From the NCBI RefSeq assembly GCF_000621745.1, contig NZ_KK211336.1:22876-86875 (forward strand): a stretch of DNA of 64,000 nucleotides. The letters run 5' to 3'. Below the pieces are notes generated by a model. It was not told where the DNA came from. It worked only from the letters and a program-made list of their open reading frames with translations, and searched no databases. Positions 60,792 through 64,000 of this stretch are shown here, piece by piece. Every line of letters begins with the position of its first letter. Positions within the stretch are counted from its first letter, which is position 1. The stretch is from Clostridium beijerinckii HUN142. Its GTDB lineage: Bacteria; Bacillota; Clostridia; Clostridiales; Clostridiaceae. The position numbers were made by a program, and so were the translations under genes.

Positions 60792-61900
60792 TATTTGCCT
60801 CCTAAAATATTTAATTTAGTCTGTGCAGCTTCTATACCGTTAATCATAAGGACAATTTTATGTATGCCAGGATAGTGCTTACGGGTAGTGAGGTCTGCAA
60901 AGCTATGTGTACGCGTGCCTTGTAAATGTGCATTAAATAACAATGTTTTGTCAGATAAGAGGAATAATTTACGTGATGGTTTACCGTTTGATTTTATGAA
61001 ATCAATGCCATATTCCAAGCGGATATGTACTGAAGAATTCCAGTCTATATCAAGTGAATAATTTAATTCACAACTGTCTCCAATTTTAAGTTGCCTAGGC
61101 TGAACAGAGATTGAGGCATTTCTAAATATTGGATTTTCAGCTGGAGAGTTAGTGTAACCAAAGAGAGACATTGCTTTTGGATTAGACTTTTTAATAAGAG
61201 TACGACAGCCGCGCCTTAAAATCCAGTCAGTATTTTGATTATGACACATCCAATTTTCTGCTATCTCTAAAACAGTGTCGGGGTTATCTTTTGAAATATC
61301 ATTAAGATTATTGGCAATACTCTTACGGACATAAAGAGAATCGTCCTCTTTAAGATTTTCTAACACCTTAAGAACTGGATATGGATCGATTTTAAACATT
61401 GGAAGAGATGTACCCCAAGGAAGGCGTGGCCGACAACCTTCACTTGAAAGACGTCGTATATGTTCATTGGGAGATAACGACCATTTCATCATATATTCCA
61501 TCACTCTTTTAGGGTGATGCAATAAAAATGGTCGGATTGCAAACTCTGACGATGATTGTTGAGTGAAACGTTCTAAAGCATTCATAGAAAGCTCAAAATA
61601 TTCCTCATGCCGCCCATATGTAGCAATAAAATCTGGAAAGAATAGATAGGGAAATCTTATGCAGCTTTCATTAATAGAAAATAAGATATTTAGTGCATTT
61701 TCAAAATCATTAGGAAGATAGTTTCCTAATATTTCAGCTATTCTATGAATACGAGCTTTTAAAGGTAATTCATCCCATGGATAGGCCAAAACTGAAGCAA
61801 CAAAATCTTTCTCATTAAATTTTGTATAAACATTCTGTATTTTACTTGCAAAATCATTTAAAAATTCCAAGGTATAAATATTTTTTAGTGGTTCGCTCAT
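60791..61900 (-). CDS. alkC: AlkC-type DNA alkylation repair protein
   Basis: A 369-residue HEAT-repeat DNA glycosylase. N-terminal and middle helices (FPYLFFPDFIATYGRHEEYF, RPFLLHHPKRVMEYMMKWSL, DPYPVLKVLENLKEDDSLYV, DWILRRGCRTLIKKSNPKAM) are the ALK HEAT-like fold of AlkD/AlkC; a C-terminal Ig-like domain (residues ~255-369, NPIFRNASISVQPRQLKIGD) marks AlkC. It removes N3-methyladenine-type lesions. AAGGAG lies 14 nt from the ATG. Downstream Dabb gene is coupled; an operator shared with the WYL regulator lies upstream. Confidence 0.85.
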   Translation of the reverse strand: MSEPLKNIYTLEFLNDFASKIQNVYTKFNEKDFVASVLAYPWDELPLKARIHRIAEILGNYLPNDFENALNILFSINESCIRFPYLFFPDFIATYGRHEEYFELSMNALERFTQQSSSEFAIRPFLLHHPKRVMEYMMKWSLSPNEHIRRLSSEGCRPRLPWGTSLPMFKIDPYPVLKVLENLKEDDSLYVRKSIANNLNDISKDNPDTVLEIAENWMCHNQNTDWILRRGCRTLIKKSNPKAMSLFGYTNSPAENPIFRNASISVQPRQLKIGDSCELNYSLDIDWNSSVHIRLEYGIDFIKSNGKPSRKLFLLSDKTLLFNAHLQGTRTHSFADLTTRKHYPGIHKIVLMINGIEAAQTKLNILGGK

Positions 61901-62045
61901 AAGTATTTCACAATCTCCTTGTAACTAATGTATAAAGAAAACTTAATATTTTGCAATAATTCTATTTTAAGAATATATTAAAATATTTTGATGAAGCAAT
62001 CTCTTATACAGTTAAATTTTATTTATGTTATTATTTTAATAAACT

Positions 62046-62065
62046 AAACTTGACTACATTATGTC
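62046..62065 (-). promoter_or_regulatory. WYL-regulator operator before alkC
   Basis: AACTTGACTACATTATGTCA matches the site before the WYL gene (63011-63030) in 18 of 20 positions; outer arms AACTTGAC/GTCAAGTT (62046-62069) make a palindrome. It lies upstream of alkC and overlaps the WYL stop codon. Confidence 0.6.
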
Positions 62066-62978
62066 AAGTTTTAGAATTATATTTATTTATCATGCTATCT
62101 AAACGATTAATAATTTCGTTTCTTATAGCCATAGGTTCTATGATTTCTAACATAGCTCCGAAGGAAAGAAGATAATTATAAATCCATTCACCTTGAGGCA
62201 TTGAAATGTCTATAGAGTAAGAGCCGTCGTTATTTATAGTTATATTTTCCTCATCAAAATCATCGTATACTCTATAAGCACCTTCTGATGATATTTTTAA
62301 CTTAAGATGAATTAGTTCATTGAATTTTTCTGATGATGAATTATTAATAAGATTTTGTGAATCTTGATGTACACAACTTTCACTTGTAATGTGAATATCA
62401 GTCATGCGAGTTATCTTAAAGGTTCTGCACGCCGTTCTTCGAAGGCAATATCCTTGGAGATACCAAGCTTTATCTTTGAATAGTAATTTAAAAGGTTCAA
62501 CATATCTATTGCTTTTCATACCGTCAGCGCTAAAATATGAGAAATTAATTACTTTTTGCTTTAATATTGATTCTTTTATTATATTGAATATTTCCTTTTG
62601 TTTTTTTTCACTACCCCAATTAGAAAAATCAACTTCAATCCAATTAATATCGCTTTTTTGAAAAAGATTGCTTAATTTTGATAATACATCATTAATCTCA
62701 TCGTATCCTACAGCGGAAAGACTCTGCAGAGCAAGTATAATTTTATCTTGCTCGATTTCAGAAAATAGTGACTTATCAAAAACGAATTTATCTACCAATG
62801 AAATACCGCCACCTTTACCTTGAATTGAATATATAGGAATTCCAGCTTGGCATAGAGCATCAATATCTCTGTAAATTGTCCTGACAGATACTTCGAAATG
62901 CTCAGCTAGTTCTCTAGCCGTTATTGATTTTCTTTTGAGTAGAATATATATAATTTGAAACAATCTACTAATCTGCAT
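62064..62978 (-). CDS. WYL-domain transcriptional regulator (YafY-like)
   Basis: A 304-residue regulator with N-terminal HTH_11 (ITARELAEHFEVSVRTIYRD, DALCQAGIPIYSIQGKGGGI) and a WYL domain in the middle (KVINFSYFSADGMKSNRYVE, PFKLLFKDKAWYLQGYCLRR) followed by a C-terminal WCX-like region. WYL proteins often sense nucleic-acid or DNA-damage ligands. TGAGGTG precedes the ATG. It lies just upstream of the alkC operon and shares an operator with it, so it probably controls DNA-alkylation repair. Confidence 0.9.
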   Translation of the reverse strand: MQISRLFQIIYILLKRKSITARELAEHFEVSVRTIYRDIDALCQAGIPIYSIQGKGGGISLVDKFVFDKSLFSEIEQDKIILALQSLSAVGYDEINDVLSKLSNLFQKSDINWIEVDFSNWGSEKKQKEIFNIIKESILKQKVINFSYFSADGMKSNRYVEPFKLLFKDKAWYLQGYCLRRTACRTFKITRMTDIHITSESCVHQDSQNLINNSSSEKFNELIHLKLKISSEGAYRVYDDFDEENITINNDGSYSIDISMPQGEWIYNYLLSFGAMLEIIEPMAIRNEIINRLDSMINKYNSKT

Positions 62979-63374
62979 AACATCACCTCATATATAAATA
63001 TACAGTATATAACTTGACAACATAATGTCATATTATATCATTTAGCGCAATACTTGTGGTTAAATCTATTTGATAAATAATACTTATCTTAAATTTAGCA
63101 TATCAAACCAAAAGGCTTATTATTATACCATTAACTGTTAAAAAGTTCATAAGATTGATTAAGCTAATAAAACTTTTGAATGAAGTACTTATATATGTTA
63201 AAGTTAATTCTAGAGTGGAAAGTAATGATAAATGGAATAACAAGAAAAATAAATTTTAATTATCATTTATAGGATAAATTACTATAAATATACATGAAAA
63301 CTACTTTAGTGTAGTTATAGGAATAGTGTGGCAACAGTATTTTCGAAATATGGAAGATTAATTTATTTATCATT
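62979..63374. other. Gap upstream of WYL regulator and PTS genes
   Basis: Contains the WYL operator at 63011-63030. No clear promoter for the PTS genes was found; TGGCA at 63329-63333 lacks the matching -12 GC. AACTAC/GTAGTT (63299-63316) is a weak dyad. No gene. Confidence 0.5.
63011..63030 (-). promoter_or_regulatory. WYL-regulator operator before its own gene
   Basis: AACTTGACAACATAATGTCA contains the dyad TGACA-ACATAA-TGTCA, 33 bp upstream of the WYL ATG. Its near-copy lies before alkC. Confidence 0.6.
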
Positions 63375-63608
63375 ATGTTTGTATTAGGTCTGTTAACATT
63401 AGTGCCTAGAATAGTTTTTATAGGTATTCTTTCTGATACACTCAAAATAAGTATTTCTAGTTATACTACTATTTTGTTATCTGTAGCAATTACTGGTAAT
63501 CTGGTTTTTAATACTACACTATACTATTTGCATTTGCACAGATATATGATTAGAAGAGAATTTAATAAGCCCATAATACAAAAAAGTTTGATTGAACAAA
63601 TTTTATAA
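63375..63608 (+). CDS. Hypothetical small membrane protein
   Basis: A 77-residue open frame with two hydrophobic segments (about residues 3-20 and 29-50) and a basic tail. No clear ribosome binding site for ATG 63375. It sits 13 bp before the PTS gene in the same direction, so an operon member is possible, but it may not be a real gene. No family recognised. Confidence 0.35.
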   Translation: MFVLGLLTLVPRIVFIGILSDTLKISISSYTTILLSVAITGNLVFNTTLYYLHLHRYMIRREFNKPIIQKSLIEQIL

Positions 63609-63621
63609 GGAGGTAATTCAA

Positions 63622-64000
63622 ATGATAGGAATAATTGTAGGCACTCATGGAGATTTATCTAAGGAGTTAGTTAAATCCGCAGAAATGATCTATGGGAAAC
63701 AAAAAAATATTGGATGTGCCACGTTTAAGCCAGGGGAGGGAATTGAAAACTTATTAGATAAGTACAATAATCTTATACAGGAATTAGACTGCACAGACGG
63801 AATTTTATTTATGGTGGACCTTTTTGGGGGAAGTCCATTTAATGTTGCTAGTATGATTGCATTAAAAAATGAGGATATGGAGGTTATAACTGGAATTAAC
63901 ATGCCAATGTTATTGGAAGTTTTTGCAGGCAGGGAGGGTTCAAGTCTTTCAGAGCTATTAGAGATTGCACAAAATGGGGGTAAAAACTCAATAAAACCAT
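63622..64000 (+). CDS. PTS mannose/sorbose-family EIIA (3' partial)
   Basis: The frame opens at ATG 63622 after AAGGAGG and runs off the right edge at 126 codons. MIGIIVGTHGDLSKELVKSA is the EIIA-Man opening with the phosphorylated His9; DGILFMVDLFGGSPFNVASM and ITGINMPMLLEVFAGR are family motifs. It receives phosphate from HPr and passes it to the EIIB component. The sugar substrate cannot be told from the EIIA domain. The preceding small ORF lies 13 bp upstream. Confidence 0.9.
   Translation, partial: MIGIIVGTHGDLSKELVKSAEMIYGKQKNIGCATFKPGEGIENLLDKYNNLIQELDCTDGILFMVDLFGGSPFNVASMIALKNEDMEVITGINMPMLLEVFAGREGSSLSELLEIAQNGGKNSIKP

Noticed and set aside
63328-63345. Sigma-54 promoter before the PTS genes
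   Set aside because: TGGCA is present but the -12 position has TT rather than GC at the required spacing.

Overview
The window is low-GC, tRNA-bearing DNA typical of a spore-forming Clostridium of cluster I (sensu stricto), probably a saccharolytic or solventogenic species. The support is very AT-rich codon use, strong GGAGG-type ribosome binding sites, many TTG/GTG starts, intrinsic terminators after most genes, a BclA-like collagen spore-surface protein, KptA, desulfoferrodoxin, choline-binding-type cell-wall repeat proteins and an M-box-controlled Nramp-related Mg transporter. The species itself is an inference from general knowledge; no marker gene fixes it.

Layout. 1-9.8 kb: a collagen-repeat surface protein cut by the left edge, then small stress, redox and regulatory genes (GNAT, HxlR plus a PEBP-family protein, histidine phosphatase, LysR, flavodoxin, nitroreductase, ASCH) with several gene remnants. 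9.9-12.2 kb: a BlaI repressor and a BlaR1-type metallopeptidase fused to a phosphodiester-glycosidase-like domain, with a long perfect palindrome as likely operator. 12.4-17.2 kb: a truncated pectinase-like lipoprotein, a structured element, GNAT, LysE/RhtB exporter with AraC regulator, and an AraC/EamA divergent pair. 17.5-23.6 kb: a gene-poor stretch with a poly-Asn protein, a Gly-Arg-His-Lys tRNA cluster, an Xre regulator, a TcdR/UviA-like sigma factor, decayed sequence and kptA. 23.7-34.2 kb: lipoproteins, a cell-wall-binding protein, a YbaK-type deacylase, a multi-PAS histidine kinase, a DUF1646 transporter behind an attenuator-like leader, an AbrB-type regulator and a peptidoglycan-binding/GH19 lysin.

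34.3-37.4 kb is a compact unsaturated-uronate module (AraC regulator, KduD/DhuD-like dehydrogenase, DhuI-like isomerase, KdgF-like cupin). 37.9-42.2 kb holds rodA and the minus-strand Mg operon with its M-box. 43.4-48.5 kb holds a YjjG phosphatase, a Crp-family regulator, and a two-component system that shares tandem promoter repeats with a downstream exported protein. 48.5-49.0 kb contains a coding remnant and a candidate structured RNA. 49.0-57.2 kb has an HxlR/flavin-oxidoreductase pair, a GH18 protein, and a sigma-54 activator next to a clear -24/-12 promoter driving CoA transferase, GntP permease and MaoC hydratase. 57.4-64 kb has desulfoferrodoxin and nitroreductase behind PerR-like boxes, an orphan galactose-type binding protein, an alkC/Dabb operon with a WYL regulator and shared operator sites, and the start of a mannose-family PTS locus cut by the right edge.

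No insertion sequence, prophage, CRISPR array or rRNA was seen. The main themes are local regulator-target pairs whose DNA or RNA sites can be read directly, and gene decay by truncation. All functional assignments rest on motif recognition from the sequence alone; no database search was run.
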